Notes under the pieces: generated by a model | What the model was told of the DNA's origin: nothing | The model's input: only the letters and a program-made list of their open reading frames with translations | The model's database searches: none | Translations under genes and position numbers: made by a program | NCBI RefSeq assembly: GCF_017526105.1 | Contig: NZ_CP071839.1 | Coordinates: 7,850,001-7,914,000, forward strand | DNA from: Streptomyces cyanogenus | GTDB lineage: Bacteria > Actinomycetota > Actinomycetes > Streptomycetales > Streptomycetaceae | Direction: 5' to 3' | Length of the DNA stretch: 64,000 nt | In this document: in pieces, positions 55,605 to 63,741 of the stretch | Position numbering within the stretch: position 1 is the first letter of the stretch | Layout of the letters: every line of letters starts with the position of its first letter

Positions 55605-55964
55605 TCACTCCTGCGGGAAGTCGCCCGCGAGCGCCGAGGCGATGCGCAGGTGCCGCTCCGCCTCCTCGTGCCGGGCCTGCCGTTCGAGCGTGCGGCCCAG
55701 CATCAGCCGGGCGTAGTGCTCCACCGGGTCCCGCTCCACGATGGTGCGCAGCTCGGTTTCGGCGCGGCGCAGCTGGGCCGAGTGGTAGTAGGCGCGGGCC
55801 AGCAGCAGCCGCGGTCCGGTCTGCTCCGGCACCTCCTCGACCAGCCGGGCCAGCACCCGGGCCGCGCCCGCGTAGTCCTTCGCGTCGAAGAACCGCTGCG
55901 CGCGCTCCCAGCGCTCGGCGGGCGTGCCCCGGTCGTAGTACGTGGTCTCCACCTGGGTCTCCAC
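55605..55964 (-). CDS. TPR-repeat protein
   Basis: 119 residues: about three tetratricopeptide repeats (AQRFFDAKDYAGAARVLARLV, RLLLARAYYHSAQLRRAETELR, ARLMLGRTLERQARHEEAERHL). There is no signal or membrane segment. It is a protein-interaction scaffold, partner unknown. It lies 50 bp downstream of the CtaG-like gene on the same strand and may be co-transcribed. Confidence 0.82.
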   Translation of the reverse strand: METQVETTYYDRGTPAERWERAQRFFDAKDYAGAARVLARLVEEVPEQTGPRLLLARAYYHSAQLRRAETELRTIVERDPVEHYARLMLGRTLERQARHEEAERHLRIASALAGDFPQE

Positions 55965-56014
55965 TCGTGACCTCCTTCGACGGCCACAACGGAACGCGGT
56001 TGTTCAATATTCCA

Positions 56015-56818
56015 CTAAGCGGGCCGTGCCGCCGGCTTCCGGAGCGCGGGGCGTTCCGGGCGCCAGGTGGCGACCAGTGCGGCCGCGAGCAGGAGTTCGG
56101 CGATGTCACCGCCGTAGTACATGATCTCCGCGCCGCCCCGGACCTCGGCGGCGGGAGCGTGCACCTGCACCCAGAAGCCGCCGTACATCAGCTGAGCGAC
56201 GACCGCGTGCACGGCGATCGCGCACCCCAGCACGACCAGCCGGGTCCGCACCCCGGGGCGGGCCGGGGCAGGGTCGGGCCCGGCGACGGAGTACGCGAAC
56301 AGGCACCCGGACAGCAGGAAGTGTGCGTGCAGCAGCCAGTGTCCGGCCGGGTGGGCCAGCACGGTGTCGTAGAGCGGGGTGAAGTACAGGACCGGGAGGC
56401 TGCCCGCGGACAGCAGCAGGGCCGGCGCCGGGTGCGAGAGCAGGCGGGACGGGGCGCTGTGCAGGAGCGCGGTGACGCGGCGGGCACGGGACGCGGGGAG
56501 GGCGCGCAGCAGGAGCGTGACCGGGGCGCCGAGCGCGAGCGCGAGCGGGGCGTACATGCCGAGGAGCAGGTGCTGGGCCATGTGCCCGCGGAAGTCGCGG
56601 TGGGCGAGGGGCGCGAGCGGCGGCAGCAGTGCCACCGCCAGCAGGGCCAGCCCCGCGCCGAAGCTGACGGTACGCCGGACACTCCAGGGCCGGTTGCGGC
56701 GGCGCGCCCGGCGTACCAGCAGCAGGTAGCCGGCCGCGCACACCAGCAGGGCCAGGGCCGGCAGCAGCACGCCGAGCACACCGCCGCCGTCCTGGTGAGG
56801 GGCGTGGTGGTGGCCCAT
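56015..56818 (-). CDS. CtaG-like cytochrome c oxidase assembly membrane protein
   Basis: 267 residues from ATG at 56818, overlapping the DUF2243 stop by one base. Seven hydrophobic segments; family markers are HRDFRGHMAQHLLLGMYAPLAL, HPAGHWLLHAHFLLSGCLF and the histidine-rich N-terminus MGHHHAPHQDGGG. The Caa3/CtaG family is linked to copper delivery to oxidase. It is the second gene of a pair with DUF2243, a common actinobacterial arrangement. Confidence 0.88.
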   Translation of the reverse strand: MGHHHAPHQDGGGVLGVLLPALALLVCAAGYLLLVRRARRRNRPWSVRRTVSFGAGLALLAVALLPPLAPLAHRDFRGHMAQHLLLGMYAPLALALGAPVTLLLRALPASRARRVTALLHSAPSRLLSHPAPALLLSAGSLPVLYFTPLYDTVLAHPAGHWLLHAHFLLSGCLFAYSVAGPDPAPARPGVRTRLVVLGCAIAVHAVVAQLMYGGFWVQVHAPAAEVRGGAEIMYYGGDIAELLLAAALVATWRPERPALRKPAARPA

Positions 56819-57378
56819 CAGGCGTCGCGTCCGTCTCGTCCGGCACGCGGGGCCGCGGGGTCGAACGGCCGTGCGCCGCGCCGCAGCAGCCCGCCGCCGG
56901 CCAGCAGCAGTGCGCCGAGGGCCAGGAAGGCGAGGTCCCACCACACCTGGTACGGACCGCCGTGGACGTGGTGGATGCCCAGGATCTGATGGTCCAGCAG
57001 GCCTTCGACGAGATTGAACAGCCCCCAGCCGGCCAGGATCCAGCCCCACAGCACCCGCGAGGCCCACACCTGCCGCCGGCCGGTGGTCACCCGGGCGTAG
57101 AGGACGGCGAGTCCGCCGAGGACGGCGAGCCAGCACACGGTGTGGAAGATGCCGTCCCACAGGGTGTTCATCTGCAGCCCGGAGACGGTGTGCGGGTCGT
57201 AGTACCGGACGCCGATGCGGTCGTGGTTCGTGCTGCTGAGCATGTGGTGCCAGCGCAGGAGCTGGTGCAGCAGGATGCCGTCGAGGAATCCCCCGAGCCC
57301 CACTCCCAGGAGGAGCCCGGGCAGTTGCAGACTGGCGGGCGCGGTCTCGGTACGGGGGTCACGCACGGTGGTCGCCAT
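56818..57378 (-). CDS. DUF2243 membrane protein
   Basis: 186 residues with four hydrophobic segments: LLLGVGLGGFLDGILLHQLLRWHHMLS, DGIFHTVCWLAVLGGLAVLY, GWILAGWGLFNLVEGLLDHQILGIHHV and WWDLAFLALGALLLAGGGLL. Conserved histidines on the helices (LLHQLLRWHHM, LDHQILGIHHVH) suggest metal or haem contact, in keeping with its CtaG partner. GAGGAGCG precedes the ATG. Confidence 0.88.
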   Translation of the reverse strand: MATTVRDPRTETAPASLQLPGLLLGVGLGGFLDGILLHQLLRWHHMLSSTNHDRIGVRYYDPHTVSGLQMNTLWDGIFHTVCWLAVLGGLAVLYARVTTGRRQVWASRVLWGWILAGWGLFNLVEGLLDHQILGIHHVHGGPYQVWWDLAFLALGALLLAGGGLLRRGARPFDPAAPRAGRDGRDA

Positions 57379-57717
57379 CGCTCCTCGTCTCGGTCGGTTC
57401 CTCGGTCGGTCGCGGGCAGCGCATGCCCTACCGAGAGCTACCAGTTACCCGGCTTCACCGCTGCGGCACGCTCGGCCATGTGTGAGAAGCGGGCGGAACG
57501 GCCGGAACCTCTCCGCCCGGGCACGGCCCTGCGGGCGCACACACGTGCCCTTCGGGCCGGGCGAAGGGTCGGCAAGCCAGGTCCGGCACGACCGGCCGGG
57601 AGGGCCGATCCGCGCCCCGGCCGGTCCCGGATCCAGGGAGCACCGGGCACGCCGGCCGGTCCCCGATCCACGGACCACCGGGCACGCCGGCCCGCCCGGC
57701 AGCAGCCGCGGGCAGTG
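57379..57717. repeat. Spacer with 35-bp direct repeat
   Basis: A gene-free spacer of 339 bp. GGCCGGTCCCGGATCC at 57619 starts a 35-bp unit that repeats at 57654 (GGCCGGTCCCCGATCC) with few changes, each ending CACCGGGCACGCC. The rest shows no gene, and the DUF2243 promoter should be near 57380-57450. Confidence 0.6.
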
Positions 57718-59070
57718 TCACCAGCCGGTGAACAGCAGATGGTTCAGCAGGAGCGCGAGCACCGCCTGCGCGGCGAGCCAGCCGCGCGGTCGCGGCAGGA
57801 ACGCGCAGGCCGCGAGCAGCCACGTCGCGAACGGCAGCCAGATGCGCTCCGTCTCCGCCTTGCTCATCCCGGACAGGTCCGCGACCAGCAGGGCCGCCAG
57901 GGCCGCCGCCACGACGAGCGCGAGGCGGAGCTCGCTCCGGGGCGCCGTGCGGCGGGTGGCCGACGCACCGGCCCGCCGCAGCCCGGCCGCCGTGGCCAGG
58001 CCGGTGATCAGCACCGTGCAGGCCAGGTTGGCCCACACCCAGTAGCCGTAGGGACGGGTGCCACCCACGCCCTGGTAGTAGCGCGTGACCAGCAGCCGGT
58101 ACCCCTCCCACCAGTCGAAACCGGACAGCGTGAACGCCACCGGGACGACGGCCACCCCGGCGAGGAACAGCACCGGCAGGACCGGTCGCTCGCGGACCCG
58201 CTGCCGGCCCGCCACCAGCACGGCAGCGCCGATCAGCGCGAAGAGCGTGAGGCCGTAGGAGAGGTAGCAGGTCAGGCCGTACAGCAGCCCGCTGCCCGCC
58301 GCCCAGAACACGGACCGGCCGGTGACCGCGAGGGCCAGCAGGGCCACGGACCAGGCGGCGACCGCCGCGAAGTACCCGTCGGCCGAGACCCCCGCCCAGA
58401 CCGCGGCCGGAGCCATGACCAGGAACGGCGCCGCCCGCCGGGCCAGGTCCTCGCCGGCCAGGGCCCGCACCGCCACCAGCACCGCCACACAGGCGGTCGC
58501 ACCGACCGTGAGGCACCAGGCGGCCGCCCAGCCACCGCCGCGCAGACCGGCCCGGTCCAGGAGCACGAAGGTGAGGGTGGCCGCCGGGGGATGCCCGGCG
58601 ATGTGGGCGGGCCAGGGGGCGGGGGAGCCGCTGACGATGTGGTGGGTGAAGTCACGCAGGGCGGCCGGGATGTCGTGGAAGCGGCCGACGACCGTGAGGT
58701 ACTCGTTGCGGGTGGTGAGCCGGCCGGCCACGCCCCGCTGCCAGCCGTCGACCAGTGCCAGCGACCCCGTCCAGGCCAGCGCCGTGCCCCAGGCCGCCGG
58801 CAGCAGCCCCCGCCACGGCAGCCGCGCGGCGGCGGACGGCCCGTAGGCCACCACGACGAACGCCACCAGGACGGCGGCCGGCGTGCCCGGGCCCAGGTGC
58901 GGGTCCCAGTCGGCGAACAGCGGCGGCCAGTGCACGAACAGCGTGCGGCGGGTGTCCTGGAGGTGCCGGCCGACGAGCACGGCGGCGAGGACGAGCAGGA
59001 CGGCGGCGGCAGCGGCACCGAGGTCGGCGCGCAGGCCGGAGTACCGGTCACGGAGGGGAGCCTGGGTCAC
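57718..59070 (-). CDS. Polytopic membrane protein, GT-C-like
   Basis: 450 residues from GTG at 59070 with about eleven hydrophobic segments. The long first extracytoplasmic loop contains acidic and aromatic residues (LFVHWPPLFADWDPH, TRNEYLTVVGRFHD, SGSPAPWPAHIAGHPPAATL), in the manner of polyprenyl-phosphate-sugar mannosyltransferases. A second conserved region is GMSKAETERIWLPF. This suggests a lipid-linked sugar transferase, but no diagnostic motif is certain. It is divergent from the molybdopterin oxidoreductase gene. Confidence 0.72.
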   Translation of the reverse strand: MTQAPLRDRYSGLRADLGAAAAAVLLVLAAVLVGRHLQDTRRTLFVHWPPLFADWDPHLGPGTPAAVLVAFVVVAYGPSAAARLPWRGLLPAAWGTALAWTGSLALVDGWQRGVAGRLTTRNEYLTVVGRFHDIPAALRDFTHHIVSGSPAPWPAHIAGHPPAATLTFVLLDRAGLRGGGWAAAWCLTVGATACVAVLVAVRALAGEDLARRAAPFLVMAPAAVWAGVSADGYFAAVAAWSVALLALAVTGRSVFWAAGSGLLYGLTCYLSYGLTLFALIGAAVLVAGRQRVRERPVLPVLFLAGVAVVPVAFTLSGFDWWEGYRLLVTRYYQGVGGTRPYGYWVWANLACTVLITGLATAAGLRRAGASATRRTAPRSELRLALVVAAALAALLVADLSGMSKAETERIWLPFATWLLAACAFLPRPRGWLAAQAVLALLLNHLLFTGW

Positions 59071-59183
59071 ACCGGAACGCTAGGTCCGCGATCGGGCGAA
59101 GAACGCCACCAACGGCCGGACGTCAGCGTTTCGTCATGGGTTGCGGGCCCGTTCCGGGTGTCCTTCCGGCCTACCGTCGGACC

Positions 59184-60419
59184 ATGCGAGACCACCACCC
59201 GCGACTCCCCTCCTCCCCGGGCTTCTGGCGCAGCCCCCTGCGCGGCCCCTGGTTCACCTCCGTGCTCGGTCTGGTGCTGCTCGCCGGCATCACCGTGCTG
59301 TTCGTGACCGGACTGGTGTCGTACGCGGCCTACAACCCGGGTCTGTCCAGGGTGAACGACCAGACACCGGGCAAGGGGATCCTCGGCTTCTACCTCTTCG
59401 CCTGGCCCACCGGGCCGGTCTGGCTGTACCGGTTCACGCAGGGCGTCCACGTCACCCTCGGCATCACCCTGATCCCGGTGCTGCTGGCCAAGCTGTGGTC
59501 CGTGGTGCCGAGGCTGTTCGCGCTGCCCCCGGCCCGCTCGGTCGCGCACGCGCTGGAGCGGATCTCCCTGCTGCTGCTCGTCGGCGGCGGCCTGTTCGAG
59601 TTCACCACCGGTGTGCTCAACGTCCAGCTGGACTACGTCTTCCCGGGCTCCTTCTACCCCCTGCACTTCTACGGCGCGTGGGTGTTCTTCGCCGCGTTCG
59701 TGGCGCACGCCGTCCTGAAGGCGCCGACGGCCCTGCGGGCGGTGCGGGGGCGACTGCGCGAGGAAGGCGACCTGGTCACCCCGCGTCCGGACGCCCCCAC
59801 CGTCTCCCGGCGCGGGGCGCTGGCGCTGGTCGGCGGCGGCTCGCTGCTGCTGTTCCTGACCACCGTGGGGCAGAGCCTGGGCGGGCCCTTCCGCCGTACG
59901 GCCCTGCTCGCGCCGCACGGCGCGGCCGACCCCGGCGGCGGCCCGAACGGGTTCCAGATCAACAAGACGGCCGCGTACGCCGGAATCACCCCGGCCGACA
60001 CCCACCGCGACGGGTGGCGGCTCGTCGTCACCGGGCGCACCGGAACCGTGCGCCTCAGCCGCGCCGAGCTGCTCCGGCTGCCGCTGCACAGCGCGTCGCT
60101 GCCCATCGCCTGCGTGGAGGGCTGGTCGACCGCCGACCAGTGGTGGCGTGGGGTGCGACTGCGCGACCTCGCGGCGCTCGTCGGCCACGACGGCGACCCG
60201 CCGGACGTGTTCGTGGAGTCGCTCCAGCGGCACGGCGCGTTCCGCCGCGCGGCCCTGCGCGCCAACCAGGTGGCCGACCCCCGCTCGCTGCTCGCCCTGT
60301 ACGTCAACGGCGAGGAGCTGTCCCCCGACCACGGCTACCCGGCGCGGATCATCGTGCCCGCCGCGCCCGGTGTGCTCAACACCAAGTGGGTGGCCCGGCT
60401 GACCTTCGGAGACCTGTGA
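59184..60419 (+). CDS. Membrane cytochrome b561-like / sulfite-oxidase-fold molybdopterin protein
   Basis: 411 residues from ATG at 59184. Residues 1-190 hold about four helices with histidines (TQGVHVTLGI, LHFYGAWVFFAAFVAHAVL) like a cytochrome b561 anchor. A second hydrophobic segment preceded by SRRGALALVGGGSLLLFL resembles an internal Tat signal. Residues 225-411 form the Moco-binding fold with Cys ligand in PIACVEGWSTADQWWRGV. Such fusions place a Mo enzyme outside and pass electrons through haem. The substrate is unknown. Confidence 0.85.
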   Translation: MRDHHPRLPSSPGFWRSPLRGPWFTSVLGLVLLAGITVLFVTGLVSYAAYNPGLSRVNDQTPGKGILGFYLFAWPTGPVWLYRFTQGVHVTLGITLIPVLLAKLWSVVPRLFALPPARSVAHALERISLLLLVGGGLFEFTTGVLNVQLDYVFPGSFYPLHFYGAWVFFAAFVAHAVLKAPTALRAVRGRLREEGDLVTPRPDAPTVSRRGALALVGGGSLLLFLTTVGQSLGGPFRRTALLAPHGAADPGGGPNGFQINKTAAYAGITPADTHRDGWRLVVTGRTGTVRLSRAELLRLPLHSASLPIACVEGWSTADQWWRGVRLRDLAALVGHDGDPPDVFVESLQRHGAFRRAALRANQVADPRSLLALYVNGEELSPDHGYPARIIVPAAPGVLNTKWVARLTFGDL

Positions 60420-60895
60420 TGCGCCCGCGCCCGCCCCTCGGCAATCCCTTCCAGATCCTGCTCCTGGCCTGCTCGTTCGCGCTCGCCGGCTATGCCGGGG
60501 TGCGGCTGCTCGCGGGCGACTGGCGGGCCGTGGCGCTGTGGGTGGTGGGGGCGGCGCTGCTGCACGACCTCGTGCTGCTGCCGCTGTACACCGTGGCGGA
60601 CCGGGCGGTCGTCCGCGGGCTCGGCGCCGCGGGGCGGCGGGAGTGGACGCTGTACGTCCGCGTCCCGGCCGCCCTGTCCGGGCTGCTCCTGCTGGTGTGG
60701 TTCCCGCTGATCAGCGGGATGGTCGACCGGCGCTACCGGTCCGCCACCGGCCTGTCCCCGGACGGCTTCCTCGCCCGCTGGCTGCTGATCAGCGCCGTGC
60801 TGTTCGGCGGCTCCGCGCTGCTGCTGGCGGTGCGGAGCCGAGCGCGGGCCAGGCTGCGCAGCGAGACGAAGCGCCGCCCGCCGGCAGTCCACTGA
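60419..60895 (+). CDS. Small four-helix membrane protein
   Basis: 158 residues, overlapping the Mo-protein stop by one base (TGATG). Four hydrophobic segments: FQILLLACSFALAGYAGVRLL, AVALWVVGAALLHDLVLLPLY, YVRVPAALSGLLLLVWFPLI and WLLISAVLFGGSALLLAV. No motif is recognised. Tight coupling implies a role as partner or anchor of the Mo oxidoreductase. The 3' end overlaps the convergent methyltransferase gene by 163 bp. Confidence 0.75.
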   Translation: MRPRPPLGNPFQILLLACSFALAGYAGVRLLAGDWRAVALWVVGAALLHDLVLLPLYTVADRAVVRGLGAAGRREWTLYVRVPAALSGLLLLVWFPLISGMVDRRYRSATGLSPDGFLARWLLISAVLFGGSALLLAVRSRARARLRSETKRRPPAVH

Positions 60896-61506
60896 CCCAC
60901 CGTCCGCCAGCCCGGCCGGCCCGCGTACCGCAGCAGGGCCGGGGTGCCGAGCCGGGCCCACGGGAACGCGCCACCGTCCGCCCCCGCCCCGGTACCGGCG
61001 ACGACCTGCACCTCGGACCGTTCGTCGACGTCCACCGCGGCCGTCTCGGCGATCAGCAGGCCGCCGGGACACAGCAGCCGGGCCACCCGGTCCAGCAGGG
61101 CGCGCGGATCGCCGCCGATGCCGATGTTGCCGTCCATGAGCAGCACCGTGCCCCAGCGGCCCTCGCCGGGCAGCGGCTCGAACACCGAGCGCCGCAGGGC
61201 CTGGCCGCCGAGCCGCACGGTGTGCTCGACGGCGGCCTCGCTGACATCGATCCCGAGGACGGTACGGCCCCGGACGGCGAGTTCGGCCACCAACCGCCCC
61301 GGCCCGCAGCCGACGTCGAGCACGGCGCCCTCGCAGCGGTCCAGCACCGCCCGGTCGACCGGGTCCGCCCGTGCGCACCACCGCTCGACCTCCAGCGGCA
61401 GCAGCCAGCCGTCGCTGCGGCGCAGGAACAGCGGGCCGCGCCCGGTGCGCAGCGCGTCCGCGTAGGGGTCGGCGCCGGCCCAGGCGAGGGCCGGCGGTGT
61501 GCTCAT
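60733..61506 (-). CDS. SAM-dependent methyltransferase
   Basis: 257 residues. The class I SAM motif is AVLDVGCGPGRLVAELAVRG, with TVLGIDVSEAAVEH and LLCPGGLLIAETA. The target is unknown. The C-terminal 50 residues are basic/Ser-rich, and their DNA overlaps the convergent membrane gene, so the end may be non-essential. It is third gene of a coupled operon (GT2, DUF2064, methyltransferase), overlapping the second by 4 nt, which suggests it modifies a glycoconjugate. Confidence 0.85.
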   Translation of the reverse strand: MSTPPALAWAGADPYADALRTGRGPLFLRRSDGWLLPLEVERWCARADPVDRAVLDRCEGAVLDVGCGPGRLVAELAVRGRTVLGIDVSEAAVEHTVRLGGQALRRSVFEPLPGEGRWGTVLLMDGNIGIGGDPRALLDRVARLLCPGGLLIAETAAVDVDERSEVQVVAGTGAGADGGAFPWARLGTPALLRYAGRPGWRTVGQWTAGGRRFVSLRSLARARLRTASSSAEPPNSTALISSQRARKPSGDRPVADR

Positions 61507-62132
61507 CGGGCGGTCCCGGGGCCGGTGTGCGCGGTGCACCGGGCGAGGCGGGCGGCGAACCGGCCGTGCGGCACGAGCGCGGCGACCGCCGCCGCGTCGG
61601 CGGCGGTGTCCACGTCGCGCAGCCGGGGCAGGTCGCGCACCCGCAGCCCGGCGGCCAGCAGCCGCCGCCGCTGCACGGCACCCGTCCACCGCGTCGACAT
61701 GGGCACGCCCCGCAGCAGCCGCGGGTCGGGCTCGGCCAGGCCCAGCGCCCAGAACCCGCCGTCCGCCGCCGGCCCGAAGCACGCGTCGTACCCGGCGAAG
61801 TCCACGCTCAGCAGCTCCGGGGTCACCTGCGGGGTGTCCATGCCGATGAGCAGGGCGGGGCCCGCGCACCGGGCGAACGCGTCGGCCAGCCGGGCGTCCA
61901 GGCCGCCCGCGCACTGCGGTACGACGTCGAAACCGGGCGGCAGCCAGGGGCCGGGAGACCCGTCCAGCACCAGCACGCGCCGGGTGGCGGGCGCAGCCGC
62001 CACGGCCTGCAGCGTGTCGGCGAGCGCCGCCTCGGCGAGCGCCGCCGCCTCCGCGGGGCTGAACGGCGGGGTGAGCCGCGTCTTGACCCGCCCCGGCAGC
62101 GGTTCCTTGGCGATGACGAGCAGCGTGGTCAC
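61503..62132 (-). CDS. DUF2064/TIGR04282 glycosyltransferase-like protein
   Basis: 209 residues from GTG at 62132 (GTGA overlap with the GT2 stop). Family markers: TLLVIAKEPLPGRVKTRLTPP, GPALLIGMDTPQVTPELL and FGPAADGGFWALGL. It is a nucleotidyl/glycosyltransferase A-like fold whose database name mentions arsenosugars, but here no ars genes adjoin. It is more likely part of a glycolipid or envelope-glycan pathway with the flanking GT2 and methyltransferase. Confidence 0.88.
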   Translation of the reverse strand: MTTLLVIAKEPLPGRVKTRLTPPFSPAEAAALAEAALADTLQAVAAAPATRRVLVLDGSPGPWLPPGFDVVPQCAGGLDARLADAFARCAGPALLIGMDTPQVTPELLSVDFAGYDACFGPAADGGFWALGLAEPDPRLLRGVPMSTRWTGAVQRRRLLAAGLRVRDLPRLRDVDTAADAAAVAALVPHGRFAARLARCTAHTGPGTAR

Positions 62133-62833
62133 CGTACGGCCCTCCGGTCGGCCGGGGGTTCGGCCAGGACACGGCTCATGTCCCGCACCGCCTGCCAGGT
62201 GCCGCGCCAGGTGCCCGTCACCTTGGAGCTGCCGGCGCGCGGCAGGTACGGCACGTCGTGCTCGGTGATCCGCCAGCCCGCGTCGGCCGCCCGCACCACC
62301 ATCTGGAGCGGATAGCCACTGCGCCGGTCGCTCAGATCGAGCGCGAGCAGCGGCTCCCGGCGAGCCGCGCGCAGCGGACCGAGGTCGCGCAGCCGCAGTC
62401 CGGTACGGCGGCGCAGCAGCCGCGCGAGCGCGAGGTTGCCGGCCCTGGCGTGCGCGGGCCAGGCGCCCCGGCCCCGCGCCCGCCGCCGGCCGAGGACCAG
62501 GTCGGCCCGGCCGTCGAGGACTTCCTGCACGAAGGGCACGAGGTGCCCCGGGTCGAGGGAGGCGTCGCAGTCGCAGAAGCAGACGACGTCGGCGGTGGCG
62601 GCGGTGAGCCCGGCGTGGCAGGCGGCACCGAAACCGCGCCGCGGCTCGTGGACGACGGTCGCGCCGAGGGCGCGGGCGATGTCCGGCGAGCCGTCGGTGG
62701 AGCCGTTGTCCACGACGAGGGCGCGCCAGCCGGCCGGGATCCGGGCGAGCACCCAGGGCAGGGCCGCCGCCTCGTCCAGGCACGGCAGCACCACGTCCAC
62801 GCTTGCCGGTGAAGAGGGTGATGAGGTGGTCAC
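62129..62833 (-). CDS. Family 2 glycosyltransferase
   Basis: 234 residues from GTG at 62833 (AGGGTGAACGGC upstream). GT-A fold: VDVVLPCLDEAAALPWVLARI, VVDNGSTDGSPDIARALGA, GFGAACHAGLTAATADVVCFCDCDAS (the D-x-D metal site) and DLSDRRSGYPLQMVVRA. This resembles dolichol-phosphate-sugar synthases but has no C-terminal helices, so it is soluble or peripheral. First gene of the three-gene operon, divergent from the two-component system. Confidence 0.88.
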   Translation of the reverse strand: MTTSSPSSPASVDVVLPCLDEAAALPWVLARIPAGWRALVVDNGSTDGSPDIARALGATVVHEPRRGFGAACHAGLTAATADVVCFCDCDASLDPGHLVPFVQEVLDGRADLVLGRRRARGRGAWPAHARAGNLALARLLRRRTGLRLRDLGPLRAARREPLLALDLSDRRSGYPLQMVVRAADAGWRITEHDVPYLPRAGSSKVTGTWRGTWQAVRDMSRVLAEPPADRRAVR

Positions 62834-62957
62834 GCCGTTCACCCTACGAACGTGAAGGGGACATATCGGACCAGTGCTCCTTACGAAACGCGGACGTCGG
62901 GGCCGGGACCCGGCCGCGGACGCGACACCCGCGACGGCCCGGTGCGAGGCTGGGACC

Positions 62958-63740
62958 ATGCAACAGCCGCACCTGTCCAGCACGGGCAGCGCCACCGAGG
63001 GGATCGCCCCAGCAGCCCCCGCACCGGCTCCGCCGCCGGCCCCCGGTGCCGCCCGGGTCCTGGTCGTCGACGACGACGCCACCGTGGCCGAGGTCGTCGC
63101 CGGATACCTCGGCCGCGCCGGGTACCTCGTGGACCGCGCCGACGACGGCCCCACCGCCCTCATCCGCGCCGCCGCCCACTGGCCCGACCTGGTGGTCCTC
63201 GACCTGATGCTCCCCGGCATGGACGGCCTGGAGGTCTGCCGCCGGCTGCGCGCGCGGGCCGCCGTGCCCGTCGTCATGCTCACCGCCCGCGGCGACGAGG
63301 ACGACCGCATCCTGGGGCTGGAGGTGGGCGCGGACGACTACGTGACCAAGCCGTTCAGCCCCCGCGAACTGGTCCTGCGGGTGCAGTCGGTGCTCCGCCG
63401 CGCCCGCCCCGCCGTGGCCGCCGGCCCGTTGGCCGCCGCCGGGCTCACCGTCGACCCCGCCGCCCGCCGCGCCACCAAGAACGGCACCGAACTCGCACTC
63501 ACCCTGCGCGAGTTCGACCTCCTCGCCTTCTTCCTGCGGCATCCGGGACGGGCGTACAGCCGGGAGGACCTCATGCGCGAGGTGTGGGGCTGGGACTTCG
63601 GCGACCTCTCCACCGTGACGGTCCACATCCGCCGGCTGCGCGGCAAGACCGAGGACGACCCGGCCCGGCCGCGCCTGATCCAGACCGTGTGGGGCGTCGG
63701 CTACCGCTTCGATCCGGGCGCCCGGGACGCGGAGGGCTGA
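62958..63740 (+). CDS. OmpR/PhoB-type response regulator
   Basis: 260 residues from ATG at 62958. A Pro/Ala-rich 30-residue lead precedes the receiver with acidic pocket VVDDDATV, phosphoacceptor Asp82 in VVLDLMLPGMDGLE, and Lys in YVTKPFSPREL. The winged-helix output domain ends VTVHIRRLRGKTEDDPARPRLIQTVWGVGYRF. The histidine kinase gene follows immediately. The divergent glycosyltransferase operon is a natural target. Confidence 0.92.
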   Translation: MQQPHLSSTGSATEGIAPAAPAPAPPPAPGAARVLVVDDDATVAEVVAGYLGRAGYLVDRADDGPTALIRAAAHWPDLVVLDLMLPGMDGLEVCRRLRARAAVPVVMLTARGDEDDRILGLEVGADDYVTKPFSPRELVLRVQSVLRRARPAVAAGPLAAAGLTVDPAARRATKNGTELALTLREFDLLAFFLRHPGRAYSREDLMREVWGWDFGDLSTVTVHIRRLRGKTEDDPARPRLIQTVWGVGYRFDPGARDAEG

Positions 63741-63741
63741 C

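Noticed and set aside
61503-62132. Arsenosugar biosynthesis locus
   Set aside because: The family name mentions arsenosugar, but no ars genes or radical-SAM partner are present.
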